A stretch of DNA of 64,000 nucleotides from Straminergon stramineum (Eukaryota; Streptophyta; Bryopsida; Hypnales; Calliergonaceae). Positions 52,750-64,000 of the stretch are shown piece by piece. Each line of letters opens with the position of its first letter. Within the stretch, counting starts at the first letter, position 1. The notes beneath the pieces were generated by a model, which worked only from the letters and a program-made list of their open reading frames with translations, was not told where the DNA came from and made no database searches. The DNA lies in assembly GCA_963920665.1 (NCBI GenBank), contig OY987266.1:7321001-7385000 (forward strand), written 5' to 3'. Position numbers and translations under genes: made by a program.

Positions 52750-53690
52750 AGTTGGCATTTGCTTTTTTTTTCTGGACACCATGGGGCCAGATTGCACCAT
52801 TTCAAAATAAATGCTTACTTTTTTCTAAGAAAATGTAATCTTTTTTCTCCATAAATTTTTCATTTCTATTTTAAATGTAGATGAATTTGCCAAATTTGGA
52901 TAGAAAGAAGTGCATGGATATAATTGAAAAGTATTCTTTTGGTCCAAAAGATGGATGAATGTAGAAATATAATACTTCACCAATTTTTAAGTGATCACCA
53001 TCATAGCACTTTCTCAAAAAGTTTAAAAAAAGGGTTGGTTGGCATACATGTATAACCTCTTCATTTCGGATCCCACATTGGGCTCTAAAAAGCCAATCTG
53101 AAATGCAACTAAACTATGTACCTTCGTAAGAAAGGAAATTCTATATTAACTAATTTTATTTTGAGAAGGGTAGAGGAGTAGGTTGAGAATTGAGACACTT
53201 TTACTACCATTCCCGGCTATTAGGGTTTAGAAAAAATAATTATGAAAAAGAAGGAAGAATTTTAGGAATATTAATTTCTTATATAAAAAAAATATGAATT
53301 TCAAAAGAATATTCCTATTGTGAGCATTTGTCAAATTTGATTTTACAACCTTGATTAAAGAATGGGCATGAAATATTGGGCATGACCCTTATAATTGGGT
53401 GCATTAGTAGTTAAAAGTGCACTTGAGTATTGGATACAAAAGCAATAATTAGAAAAAAGAAAATGAACAAGGGCTTTGTGTTGTTGCAAAGATTATCAAT
53501 ATTATATTTTTTTTAAAGAAATTTGCTAGTGACAACAATAGAAGAAGCATTGCAAATATACAAACACACCAACTTTTTTTTTCAATGGTGACACCAATAC
53601 TAACCAAAGTTTCATATTGCAATCTAGGTAAACCTTCTATGATATAAACATTGTGGACAAAATTTTTGCTCCTAAAAGTTTTTCTCAAGA
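52750..53690. other. AT-rich intergenic DNA, nothing recognised
   Basis: No gene or repeat boundary could be supported. Confidence 0.3.
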
Positions 53691-53699
53691 AAAATTGTC

Positions 53700-54552
53700 A
53701 AAAATTGTCCTTTTTTAGTGCATTGCCCAAAAATCAAAATATATACATTATTTTAAATTCAAATTTAATAAAAGTGTGGTAGAATATTATGAAAATGTGT
53801 GAAAAATGTAACCACATAGACTGAAGATCACAATGTTTGAAGTGGGAAAAAAAGATTTTTTCATTCCTATGAAACTAGGTCAACAGACTTTGAGCCCTCT
53901 TGAAATTGAATTTTTGTTTTTGATGAGTTTTTGTCTTCCTACCATTGAGTTCTAAATATTCTTTACGTATAATCATACAAAACTTCAAAAGCAAATATGG
54001 AATCTAGCTTAGGATGTTAAGAGTGAATTGCCAATACACTAGCCATTTCTTTGATGATCCCTTGTCCAAAGAGAATTTTCTTAATTGGAAATTCAAATGC
54101 TAAAAAGTTGGAGACAAAAATTTGGAATGTGGTGAAAATTTCATGAACTTTGAAATCATAAATTTCAAGATAATAGCCTTTGAAGTTAGAAGGGAATGTG
54201 TTTTTTTTCAAACTTGTTTAGTAAAATTTGTAGAGTTTGACTCTTTTTGGAATAAGATTTTTGTGCTCAATGAGTTCATTCTTTTTACAATTACATACTA
54301 TATCATGTTAGTTATCTACATGCCAAATTTCAAAAGTAGATAAGGAATTTAGCAATAGATGCCAAAATTGCCAAAATTGCTCCAAATTTTTTGGACAATA
54401 TAACTTTTGATCTTGTTATCCAATCATAAATTTTTAAATTTTTTATGAAGGGGGTGAATTTTATCATCTTGAGTAAAAGTTTTGAAAACATTTATTGAAA
54501 ATTGACTTTGTATGATCTTATCCAAGTTTATAAAAAGTCCTTTAGGGGTTAA
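53700..54552. mobile_element. Partial TTAA-type element (relative of A/B), right end only
   Basis: The right end CCTTTAGGGG is followed by TTAA at 54549-54552. The interior near 53790-53900 resembles elements A and B ('cacatagactgaagatcaca' against 'cgcacagattgcatgat'). The left terminus is not identifiable; the start given is approximate. Confidence 0.4.
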
Positions 54553-54559
54553 GCACTTC

Positions 54560-55440
54560 ATACGTAATTTCATGAATATTTTTTTTTGAGATACAAAACT
54601 AAAATTTAGAATAGAATAAAAATTTTATTTAACTTAAAAGTAAATAGAAATGAAGGAAAGTCTTAAAATAATTAAAAAAAAAAGAAAATTTGGGGGATAA
54701 TGGTCATATCTATAGGGTAGACTTGGTGTGACCATGTGTTTGTACACACACATTTGGGGATATTATCAATAGATTTTATTAGAGTATTCACTATTTATAT
54801 ATATGTTTGAATGCATATATATATATATATATATAAATTTTGATACATGATAGTGTGGTGTAAAATAACTATATCTATAATCATTCAAATATGCTCTATA
54901 GCATGATTGCTATTATTAAATAGTCTAAACTTTTGTTGAGTCTTTATTGGAGTCAAAAGAAGATTTTAGATTCTCTTAACACAAACTTTTGCAAACATAA
55001 GATGATTAAGTTTTGAATTTTCAAATATTTCAAATTTAGTACACTCTAAATCAACCTTAGACTTTCACGAATAGAGTTTGTGCAATGTCCATCGGTTCTA
55101 GGAAAGAATTTGCAAGAGTTGATTATAATAACAAATTGCAAATAAGTGTAGTTACTTAACAATATTGTTTTGAATCATAGATCCAAGGCTACTATTACTT
55201 ATTGAAACCAATGAAACTTCATCTCTCAACATGTGGCAATGGAAGGTGCTTATAACATAGGTACCTATAATTATAAACATCCTATAACTACGGAAGATGC
55301 CTATAATATAGGTACCAATAACATAGGAGCCTAGGCTCCTATTGTAAGCTCATGGGCTCAAGATCCTAGGCTCATATGCTAGCAACCATGTATGATAGAA
55401 TACTACTCAAAATAATTTTTCTTTTAATTTCAATGTGAAC
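54560..55440. other. AT-rich intergenic DNA with an AT microsatellite
   Basis: An uninterrupted AT run lies near 54815-54833. A short imperfect duplication around 'acctataat' and 'ataggtacc' is seen at 55255-55330. No gene. Confidence 0.4.
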
Positions 55441-55447
55441 AAGACAT

Positions 55448-55590
55448 CATTAGAGAAATTTGTAGCCTTTAGAAGGCCACACAACTTTGAACCATAACCT
55501 CAAAAGTCCAAATGAAAAAAAATACTAATTTTTTATTTGAACCATTGGTCCAACTCTGGGAGCCTTATAGAGGCCCCATGTTTTCTAATG
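55448..55590. mobile_element. 143-bp MITE, relative of the nested transposon at 26512
   Basis: It begins CATTAGAGAAATTTG and ends TTTTCTAATG. The subterminal 'ttagaaggcc' and 'tagaggcccc' mirror each other and match 'gagaaggcccc' and 'tttagagg' in the longer element at 26512-27771. It is probably a short deletion derivative of the same family. Confidence 0.6.
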
Positions 55591-55992
55591 GCATATCCAA
55601 TTGTTAACAAATTGACCTCAAGAACACTAACCAAAAATAGTTTCAACAAAAATAACCTAAATGGAAATATTACATTTCACTTCATCAAACTTCCTTCATG
55701 CTCATGGTCATGAATTCCCAAATTTTATTCTATAAAACATGAAAATCTCTTCCTAAGTTCCTATGCCTTTCTCATGTGTTTCAAGGAGGAAAGATAACAC
55801 AAGAGTTGTGACTACGTAGTCAATTTTGACACCGTTTTCTTGTAGTGTACCAAATCCAAATGAATTTGAAATACTTGCACAATACCAAAATACAATAGAT
55901 TAGAAGTGAGACATAATAATCATATGCTAGTTCTTGCCTGTAAACACCAACAATTGTAGCCTCTAGAAGCATTATTTTGGACCTCAAATGTC

Positions 55993-56465
55993 TTAACCCC
56001 TAGAGTCCCAAGGTCTTTTTTTCCATCAAAACCACTCAAAACTGCCATTTCTAAAATTGCAAAGAGCAAAAAATATAAATTTTTTGTTTCTTTCTCATAT
56101 TTCATCACAAGCTCTTATACTAGACAAGTCTAAAAATGTGTGGAAGAAATTTTAGAAACTTTGACTACGGAGATTGCAAGATAATTGCATTTAAAGTAAG
56201 GAATTTTTTTTTGCACCTTCTTCAACTACATTTTTTAGCTTTGAATCTTTTTAACATAAAACTCTTGCACTATTGATTTTGAATTACTAATTTTTTAAGA
56301 TGAAAAGTTGAATTGAGATTTAGGAAAAGAAATTTTAAAACCAAAACTTAATTTTCACTCATGATTTTTTTTCTTAGAAAGAAGTAGGTTCAAGATCAAA
56401 GAAAAAACTCAACTGTTAATAGCTCTAAGATGGAATTGAAACACACTAATCTCAATGGTGAGATT
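55993..56465. mobile_element. Partial TTAA-type element (relative of A/B), left end only
   Basis: TTAA at 55993-55996 is followed by CCCCTAGAGTCCCAAGG and by an interior collinear with A and B up to 'caatggtgagattg'. There it stops abruptly against repeat R1 at about 56466, so the right half has been replaced or lost. Confidence 0.55.
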
Positions 56466-56780
56466 GCATACGATATCCAAATGTTGCATTATTTGATGCA
56501 TTGGAACCTCCTTTCACTTGCCAATAAGAAAATATGAAAATTTGACCAGTCCTAATGCTGGGATGTTGCGGCTCACGCCGCAACTCCTGGCCACCTCGTC
56601 CTTGTTCTCTTGACCCAGGCCGCTTGTGGCTGGGTCGTTGAATTTTACTTTCGTGCACTAAAATTTATCCCTTTGCTTGTGTCAAAAAAAAAAAAATTTG
56701 ACCAGTCTAATAATAGTAACTAGTGAGTAGTGACAGTAGCAAAAAGTGTCGGTTTGGTGGTCACTTACCCACCTTAAGCT
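56466..56780 (+). repeat. Dispersed repeat family R1, copy 5, split by a retroposon
   Basis: R1 sequence runs to 56551 and resumes at 56693, with a short poly-A-tailed insertion between. The two halves fit together without loss when one copy of the 15-bp target duplication is removed. Confidence 0.75.
56537..56707 (+). mobile_element. Truncated non-LTR retroposon with 15-bp target duplication and poly-A tail
   Basis: AAAATTTGACCAGTC occurs at 56537-56551 and again, exactly, at 56693-56707. Between them are about 130 bases of GC-rich sequence ending in 13 A, the last four counted with the right duplicate. The insert translates in one frame to a short tail with Cys and Arg residues and a stop, consistent with a 5'-truncated LINE 3' end; a SINE is the alternative. 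Perfect target copies show that it is young. Confidence 0.85.
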
Positions 56781-57730
56781 TTTGCAGTTGCATACAATGA
56801 CTGAATAGCTATACAGAAATCAAGGATACTCTGTCAGTCTGTCACCACCATTTGTTTCGTGCTCCGTCTTGACGTTTGGCACTGTCAGTGTTGATTGTGA
56901 CTGTCTGACAGTCGTATGCGGAAGTGGAAGTTGCAGGCAGTGTGAGAACTCGAGATCGAGTAGTTCGGGTCCATGAGGCCCACGTCGATGGCCAGGAGCG
57001 CTGATCCAACCCATGTTGCCGGTGATGGCGTACGGGATGATCGAAGAGTATATTGAATTGAGTGAATGATGCGCTTGTGATCAGTCCTTCTCCACCAACG
57101 TTCGTACGCAATCGGAGATCGAACACTGTGATCGAGATCCCCTATGCTCCACTTTCTACGTACTTGTCCACCGACGTCATCAATGGAAACACAAGTAGTG
57201 AGACGGAAAGATGAAGTTGGAATCCCATGATCATGTGCTTGTTGTCAGTTGATTTTGCATTAGAAGAAGTCAGACTTTGCAGATTATTTCATGCCTTCAG
57301 TTGCGTGTTTCACTCACTTTACCAAGCAGTAAGTTCTGTGTCGAAAAATTACATGATTATTAGGATTCAGCTGTTTCTGTATTTGAAGAAGTCGTTGCAG
57401 ATTTGGTCCTTGCCCACCTATCGTTCAATTTTGAAGGAGTAATTTATGTGTCAAAAGATTATGCGTTTATAATTATCAAGTTCACTTGTTTCCGTGTTTG
57501 AAGAAACGTTCCAAATTTTGTCCCTGCATTTTATTTCAATTCTCAAGTAGTTAATTGTTGTCAAGATTTAGTTGCTTTAGCTTTAGATTACACTTTTACA
57601 GATTTGGTCTCTGAGTTTTATTCAATTCTCAGCAGTTGAACATTTATGAATGAAAAAATCAGACACTTATCAAAGATTTTGTTATTCTTCCATTGGAGGA
57701 AAACTTTTCAGATGTTGTCTGGCGTGAGTT

Positions 57731-58182
57731 TTAACCCCCAATTGCCCAAGCCTTTCTAAATGTGTTTTTTCTAGGAAAATAGAAAATGGGCTTATAGTTG
57801 TCCCTAATGTAGCAAATTGATTTTCTATCATAATCTAACCGTCTAGTTGTTGGAATGGATTTGAAATGATGTTCTTGTGACATGATGATATTTTGAAAAT
57901 TTTTTGTTCTTAAAATCTATGACCTCATTTTTGCAAATCCAATTTTGAACTGGAGTCAATGCAATTTTGGCTTGGTCAACCACTAGACATACTTGCACAT
58001 TTGTAATTTTAGAAAAATATGTACTCTAGTAACACCAAATCTAATCCTTTGATAGGACAACAACTTGATAAAGTATCTCCACAAATTAGAATAAATTTCA
58101 TCCAAGCAATAAGGAGGATGAAACTTGAGTTGCAATTTGTTCATTGTCCAAAAAATGGACGTTGGAGCGCTTAGGGGTTAAC
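57731..58182. mobile_element. TTAA-flanked element E
   Basis: TTAA lies at 57731-57734 and 58179-58182. The 444-bp body begins CCCCCAATTGC and its right end read backwards is CCCCTAAGCGC (8 of 11 equal). It sits between the two halves of the KAS I relic. The interior is AT-rich with no reading frame of note. Confidence 0.55.
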
Positions 58183-58189
58183 AAGATTT

Positions 58190-58830
58190 GATTGTTTTTG
58201 CACCAAAAAAACTTTGTAGACATTCAATCTTTGTGTTTTATTCAATTCTCAAGAAGTTGAAGGTAGTTGTGTACAAAAAATATAAGCTTATCAAGATTTA
58301 GAGTTTGCGAAATGTATGGTATTATTTGTCATGTAGTGCATCTTTCATTAGGCAAAGCTAAAATTCTCCAATCTTGTGAAGCCCTAGAACTAAGAGTTTC
58401 AAGGGCCAAATGACTCTTATTTCTTCTAAGGTTTTGTAAATAATGAGATTCAAATCACACTTATTAAAGATTTAAAGTCTTTACTACCAAAGTAAGCTTC
58501 CTTCTGTCAATAGCTCAAAGCTAAGTTTTCTAGTTTTAGTTTAATCAATGTAATTACAATACAAAATACTAACAATCATCAGACCAAATGACTGAAATCT
58601 CTTCCAATGTTTTGTGAATTTTGAAATGATCAAGATTCAGAGTGATTTCCAACAAGTTAATTATTATCTCACAGTCAACCCGTAATCAAGCAAAATCTCT
58701 TCAGGCATTGTCCAACAGCGAATGAGAATCTTGGGAGCCAAAAGACTCTAAAGTGTCTTCCACTAATTAAGTCTTGTGAATCCCGAGATTTTTGAATTAC
58801 AATCAGTTTCAAGACTTATTATCGAGGAGC
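58190..58830. other. Non-coding spacer inside the KAS I relic
   Basis: No KAS I exon was recognised here. The sequence may be former intron plus later insertions. Confidence 0.35.
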
Positions 58831-59194
58831 TTCATCTGATGCAAATGCTCTCCCCCGAGGCCACCGTCTTTGAGAATTTTTCTTCTCTTTGACCAAGCAA
58901 TAGCAAAAGACTATCATCGAAGTGGCGATCATTCTTCCCGTCAATTAATGTACAGAATCCTCCATGACTACCTCCCGTGATCTGCCCCGCAAATTTGGTG
59001 CGGAAACTTGGAGATGTCGAACCGATCAATAACGTCAATGCCACTCAATCATGCTTTCCAGTGGCTTTTCATTGAACACATTCACATCATTTCTGAATAC
59101 AGACACAAGGTCCATGACTGTAATCACCACTCTCTTCTTCGGGTTCATTAATTTCTCTCTTGGGCCATGTCGCCGCAATAGCAGCACAACGCAC

Positions 59195-59785
59195 TCTGCC
59201 CTTCAATCCCATTCACCGCTTCACAAGGGCGATAAGGGCGACCGACCCTCAATTACTTCCACAATAGAATAACACTACAATCAGACACATAATCTCATAA
59301 ACCCAACGCTCGAAATGCAAATGCCTAAATCTCAAAATTAAACACAACAGCTTTTTCTGGTGACGAGAGTTGGGGGAAACCTCACTCACTCTCTTGGCGA
59401 TTATTTCATGAAATTGTTGTAAAAATTCTACAAGAATGTTGCAAACTCATGAAGAAAATGTTTAAAAGTTAAAATTGATGTTTCTGTGATGTACAAAATA
59501 GGGTCATCACAATCCAAGCTTTTGGTTTTGAAAATAGGTATGGAAACTCTACATAAGTTAACTTTACCCAAAACCAACAAACTAAGAAAACTGATACCAT
59601 GTCAGGTAGGAGGTCTAGAAAGCACCCATGTAAGAGTTGAAATTGAATTTGGGGAGGTGAAACTTTTTGAAATATTTTTCTGCAAATTCTCCTTGAAAGA
59701 CAAATGGAATTAGTATCAAACCCAAGTTTTTTCATATTTTTTGGAGCTCTGTGAAATTAGTTCTGAATTTTTGAAGTTGAATGAC
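59195..59785. other. Upstream flank of the KAS I relic, nothing else recognised
   Basis: The first 80 bases may hold the decayed transit-peptide part of the KAS I relic. The rest is AT-rich without a gene. Confidence 0.3.
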
Positions 59786-59789
59786 ATAG

Positions 59790-59902
59790 GGCTCTAAAAT
59801 TGCCCACCTCTTCAAATATACACTATTTGTATGTTGCAAGTACAATGAAAAAGTAACATTTATAAGTAGTGTACATTTGAGGAGGTAGGCAATTTTAGAG
59901 CC
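59790..59902. repeat. 113-base near-perfect hairpin (36-bp stem)
   Basis: Arms 59790-59825 and 59867-59902 are inverted copies with 33 of 36 positions equal; the loop is 41 bases. The ends read GGCTCTAAAATTGCC. Short and nearly perfect, it is either a small MITE or a hairpin RNA source. No target duplication was clear at the borders. Confidence 0.8.
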
Positions 59903-59904
59903 TC

Positions 59905-60650
59905 AACGCTTTAAGAACCTCCTACCATACCAAACTCCTACAATTAAGTTTCATCAAATTCTCAACTATTGCATATGTTATAAAATAAGAGGTAAGGTAG
60001 GAGGCTTGAATTGCAAGTGGACATTTACAATCACACAATAGAACTATCATGAATAGTACAAAGAGTTTCAAAAACAAATCACAGTTCCTTCAATGTGCTT
60101 TTTGCTTTTTAATTGTATTTTTAAATCCCTTTGCAAAAAATATACATTCATGTAAGGCTAAAATAAATAAGAGCATGATGTGGATTATTCTCTAAGAGAC
60201 AAAATTATAGAAACTTCCTAAGTTTGAAGTGCTTCATTTAAAGATTGATTTTGATTAAGATTGGTTCAATCTATGAGTACCAATAGCTACCTATGCAGCT
60301 TTCACTTTGAAAATTCTTAGCCTTAATTCATTTTAAGTCAAAAAATTACAATTTAAATTTTCAATGAATTATTTTTCTTTTCTTTCTACCCAAAATATGT
60401 GAAAAATGCTATATTCTATTGATTTTCCTACAAAGGCCCATTATCCCTTAGATGGTCCATTTATGAGTCTCCTACCTTATACCTACTTAGTGAAGATTTG
60501 CAAGAGAAATTGCAAGCTCTGACAACCCCTTTGTATCTTACAAAACTACTCATATAATTGGTGTACATAAACATAAAATATCTGTCATAAAAGATATTTC
60601 CTAGATGTTGATTAAACAAGATGTACACAATCTGAAAATGAAAGTGCATG
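59905..60650. other. AT-rich intergenic DNA, nothing recognised
   Basis: No gene or repeat boundary seen. Confidence 0.35.
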
Positions 60651-60654
60651 AGAG

Positions 60655-60860
60655 CCTATTGTTGGGTTTTCATACACCTAGAGACACTTTTTGAAAATTC
60701 AAAACTTATTCATGGTGTCCAAATAATGCATGCTAAAGTGCTTTGGAATCCTTGTTCAGTTGCCAACCCAGGCCTAATAAAAATAAATTTATGTATAATA
60801 ATGTAACGATGCTCAGTTGGAATTAGGGTCGATTGCGGGTGTACATACCGTAAGCGGTCT
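60655..60860 (+). repeat. Dispersed repeat family R2, copy 4
   Basis: Shares 'cacctagagacact', 'gtccaaataatgcatgcta', 'aatccttgttcagttgcca' and the closing 'gtacataccgtaag' with the other copies. It is closest to copy 2. Confidence 0.65.
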
Positions 60861-61237
60861 ACAGTTCCAGGTGACAACTATCATAAGAACTCTCAACTAT
60901 ACATGCGTTTCCTGTGACTTTGTCTATTGGTAATCGACCTACTATGCCGTTGACTTGGTCCCTCTTTATTCCGTGGAATGACTCAATCTGCAAACTCTTG
61001 TGCAAATTGGAGAAAGGATCGTCATAAACAAAGGAGTAATTCAGAGAGCGTAGTTTGTTCCTCTTATTTTCTACTGAGCTACGTCACGGCAAGGCTGAGA
61101 GTCGCAACGCAACCTTGCTCTGAGAAAAATGAGTAATGAATGATCAGTAGGAAATAAAAAAGGGTTGTGAAAGTGAAGTATGATATTCAATAAGAAAAGG
61201 ATTTGTACACTAACAAAATGATGAGCTGTTTTGATTT

Positions 61238-62467
61238 TTAGGTGTCGAATCGGGCATCATCGAAGACCCATGGCTCATGCTGATACAACTCCCTCCCATT
61301 CATGCGTACTCGGCCAGCAGCAATGTCTTCCATGCGCTTCCGTGCAGCCTCTGTAGCTCTGGCTTCTGCCTCTGCGTCCTGCAGGTAAAACGCATCAACT
61401 CCGATAAGTTTCAAATTATTCACATAAGAGAATGTAAATAGTAGATATACCTCAATTACCTTAACCACTTTCTCTCGTCCAGAAACATTCACATTGTCAA
61501 AATAGCTCAAATATTATAAACTTTCAGAATTAACGGAGTACACGTGAATGGTCCTGTGAGATGGTTTTCACGGAATGCAACAACCATGCAGGCATCCTCA
61601 TGTTCGCAAGTCCGAGGACCACGAGCGCAGTGCCGGTTTTGAAACGCCCACGCATGTTCTGTGAACCAAGCCATGGGTCCTAAAAGTTCTTTTCGGCAAC
61701 TGCCGGTACTCAATAACCAAGTCAGAAAACCTCTATCACAACAACCAAAACGCAAACCAAATTTTAATTACCCAGTCCCACGAAAACTACTTCTCAAGTC
61801 AACCAAACCAGCAGGAAAAACAATGCGAGGCACCGTCACAACCACCTACCGCACCATCAGTGATAATGACCAATTCCGTTTCAGAAAGAGGATAAACGCA
61901 TATGCGAGGGCATACTATTACGAAAAATACATCCATAGGACGACCTTCGATTTTCACAATTGAAGCTGAGTACGACTGCACAAACCTCTTGGTAGCACTT
62001 TCAATACTAATTAATTTACGGTCGTAGTTAATTCTATATCTCACGAGTTTCGAAAACCCTAACAGATTGCAAAAATTTACTCTGCGCTAAATATAGGGTA
62101 GAAATGTAGAGTAAGACCTGTTTCTTTCGGCAAATTGGACAGTTCCGAGTTCCTTGCGGCATATCTGAGAGGATTAATAGGTGATAAACAAACTCAATTT
62201 CAGACTTCAGAGTCAGGGTTTCAAAACCCGGCACTTCAAAAATTCACAAAGAAACCTGCATCTCAATTCTGACAGCTTGGTTGAAAATCTAGGCAACAAA
62301 ATTCGAAAAGGAGTTCTAAAACCCTGAAAATGAAGAGAAGAAGAGAAACTGGGAGCGCACTACCAAACCTTCTGCTGCTTCCATCGTTGAAACTCCGCGT
62401 AGCTCAATTGCGGCGGCACCACCGTAGCAGCATTATTTTCCACAGCGACCTCCTCCGGAACGCCCAT
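61238..62467 (-). CDS. Small multi-exon gene, product unrecognised (middle exon unresolved)
   Basis: Exon 1 (62369-62467, from ATG) joins in phase to exon 2 (62118-62164), giving MGVPEEVAVENN at the start and ICRKELGTVQFAERN after the junction. The last two exons are 61451-61505 and 61238-61378. They end in a charged helix (AEARATEAARKRMEDIAAGR) followed by GRELYQHEPWVFDDARFDT and stop. Exon 2 ends in phase 2 and the third-last exon must also end in phase 2; I could not find that middle exon with certainty between 61510 and 62110. One open frame at about 61595-61665 encodes a hydrophobic stretch but is out of phase. The tail motif faintly recalls the GRELF segment of DRG-family regulatory proteins. 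I assign no function. Confidence 0.5.
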
Positions 62468-64000
62468 GCTTGCACGCTGGAAGCAAAACAAAGCTGCGAA
62501 AACTCCGAAGACTGATGTTGAATTCTCCAAACCCTAAAATTGAGTCCCCAAATCCTAAATTGGAATCACAAAAGCTTGTTTGGCAGAAACAGAAACGACG
62601 ATGCGACAAGTTTGATAAAACTCTTCGCTAGTCAATTCAGAGTTTCAGACTGAGCGTTACGGAAATAGGTCGCGCTTCCGCGGCGATAGAAGCCTTTTCT
62701 TGTTCCTCCACGAGGTGGACAGGTCAGAAAAAACAAATTTAAAGAATAAATGAATTCTTTGGGGGTATTAATATTTGAATTTATAGAAATTTTATAAGGA
62801 AAAGACGAATATTTTTTTTTTATTTGTAAATATTTCCCTAAATACTTGCCATAACTTTGAATTGAAGAAGAAAAAGCATTCCCATCTACTTTTGTGAATG
62901 AAGAGTATATTCATCTTGGGCTCCACTTGAAATTCATTTGAATAGCAAGAGGTACACCATGACTACATACCTTCATAGTTTTGAATACTGATTTGGTAGA
63001 GATTGCCAACCTTAACCACTAGGTATAGTACAATAAATCAATTTTGCACAAAATATGATGGCATCAAGATTTGAGATTCTAAACGAAATAGGTTTTAGTA
63101 TAGATGAGTTGCATTTATCTAGGTCAACAAAATATGAAATGTTCATTATAGGGGGCAAATGCACACTACGTTGAATCAATATAGACTATATAGTCCTTAA
63201 TTCAATAGAATTTTTAAAAATTCCTTTAAATTGAAATATATAGGAATTGTAGAACATACAAAAGGACACATGTTGATGATCTATGAAATATAAAAGAAAA
63301 ATTTTCAATTTTTTTAATATTCTATTTGTAATGGACTTTGAAATGTACTCTTCACATACTATCATAGTCTATAGCATTAAAGGTAAACCCTCATTGATCT
63401 ATTGGAAATTCAAATATTTTGCAAAACAATTGATTATATATATAATCAATTATTTTGATTTGAAATATGTAGAGTTGTATCCCTAAATTTGTAGATATGG
63501 ACTAATTTATGTATCATATCTTATCGTAAATACTATTGATTTTTGGGAGTATATTAGACATACTTAAAATCAACTTTATACAAATCTATCTTATCAAAAT
63601 AATTGTATTAAGTATTCCTAAAGGTAGTCTAACTTTCAATCGAGTTAATATTCATAATAATCAATTCTATAATTTATTGAAATAAATCAAAATTTGATGC
63701 CATCTTTGAAGTTTTTCTTAAGTAAATATACAAAAGAAATTTCAATCAAGTTTCTTCATCTTTTTTTAAACATAGTATAAAGAAATTATAGATATTTAAA
63801 AAAAAAAAAATCTAGAAGTCATATGCAAAGAAATGAAATGGACTTCTATGATTGTATTTTTGCCAATTTTGATCCTTCGTAGTGTGCATTTGCCCATAGG
63901 TATAATTATCTTAATCTAGCAAAGACATTGAGTATAAAAGTGTCCAATGAAAGACTTTAAAGGAAACTATAGAAAAGAAGAATGCTCATGAGGAATGATC
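62468..64000. other. Promoter side of the 62-kb gene, then AT-rich DNA without genes
   Basis: The first 230 bases are GC-richer and probably promoter or 5' leader. From 62730 to the end the sequence is very AT-rich, and frames such as the 67-aa one at 63283 have no domain. Nothing else was recognised. Confidence 0.4.

Larger units (their letters stand above)
56895..59190 (-). pseudogene. Relic of plastid 3-oxoacyl-ACP synthase I (KAS I) gene
   Basis: Two blocks on the minus strand resemble successive parts of plant KAS I. Block 1 (58832-59190) has AAIAATWPKREI, PKKRVVITVMDLVSVFRND, then, after a stop and frame change, VIDRFDISKF, and in another frame IDGKNDRHFDD. Block 2 (56905-57165) has VRTLVEKD, IIPYAIT, and, after a frame change, SALLAIDVGLMDPNYSIS. 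This is the region just before and at the active-site Cys, which is not preserved. Stops, a 4-base insertion (TTGG) after NMG and lost sequence make it non-functional. The 1.67 kb between the blocks contains element E, so the order fits an intron-bearing gene that decayed in place rather than a processed copy. KAS I extends fatty acids in plastids; the functional gene must be elsewhere. Confidence 0.8.

Noticed and set aside
58990..59172. Histone H4-like stretch (KKRVVITVMDLVSV)
   Set aside because: The neighbouring VIDRFDISKF and IDGKNDR segments show that it is the KAS I N-terminal region, not a histone.
61507..61755. Cys/His-rich 82-aa frame suggesting a CCCH zinc finger
   Set aside because: The spacing does not fit CCCH, the frame has no supported splice links, and other frames over the same bases are equally open.
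62118..62164. CPICRKK, a RING-finger-like pair of cysteines on the minus strand
   Set aside because: It appears only in a frame out of phase with exon 1. The in-phase reading (ICRKELGTVQFAERN) joins cleanly to the start exon, and no further zinc ligands follow.

Overview
The window looks like nuclear DNA of a land plant (or close streptophyte relative). The genes are split by GT-AG introns of roughly 75 to 1850 bases, and they encode plant-type proteins: an organellar MscS-like channel, a selective-autophagy receptor of the NBR1 type, an RD receptor-like kinase, a tandem ACT-domain protein and a decayed plastid ketoacyl synthase. Long AT-rich stretches full of old transposable elements separate the genes. 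I cannot name the species. Nothing here is viral, bacterial or CRISPR-like.

Layout. 1-14.6 kb: no recognisable gene, several repeats and small DNA transposons. 14.7-21.5 kb (-): MscS-like channel, nine exons, reconstructed in frame to 437 aa. 22-28.7 kb: repeats, a CACTA-like element, and a large foldback with a second transposon inserted in one arm. 29.1-29.6 kb (-): single-exon, putatively N-myristoylated plant protein of unknown function. 32.0-34.3 kb (+): organellar tandem-ACT protein, 245 aa. 36.7-39.9 kb (+): receptor-like kinase whose ectodomain is a lipid-transfer-protein-like eight-cysteine fold, 533 aa. 40.9-41.8 kb (-): UMP-CMP/adenylate kinase family, first exon not resolved. 48.4-51.4 kb (-): NBR1-type autophagy receptor, 779 aa, complete. 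56.9-59.2 kb (-): relic of a KAS I fatty-acid synthase gene. 61.2-62.5 kb (-): small unrecognised multi-exon gene. 62.5-64 kb: AT-rich, no gene seen.

The genes do not form a pathway or operon; they are independent eukaryotic housekeeping and signalling genes. The observations I rate highest are the LTP-domain receptor kinase, a set of at least seven small elements that all end in CCC-type inverted repeats beside the tetranucleotide TTAA (a piggyBac-like signature that is unexpected in a plant), the 2.4-kb foldback with nested insertions, the KAS I relic, and the altered ATG8-binding motif of NBR1. All gene models were made by hand from reading frames and splice consensus; no database search or transcript evidence was available.
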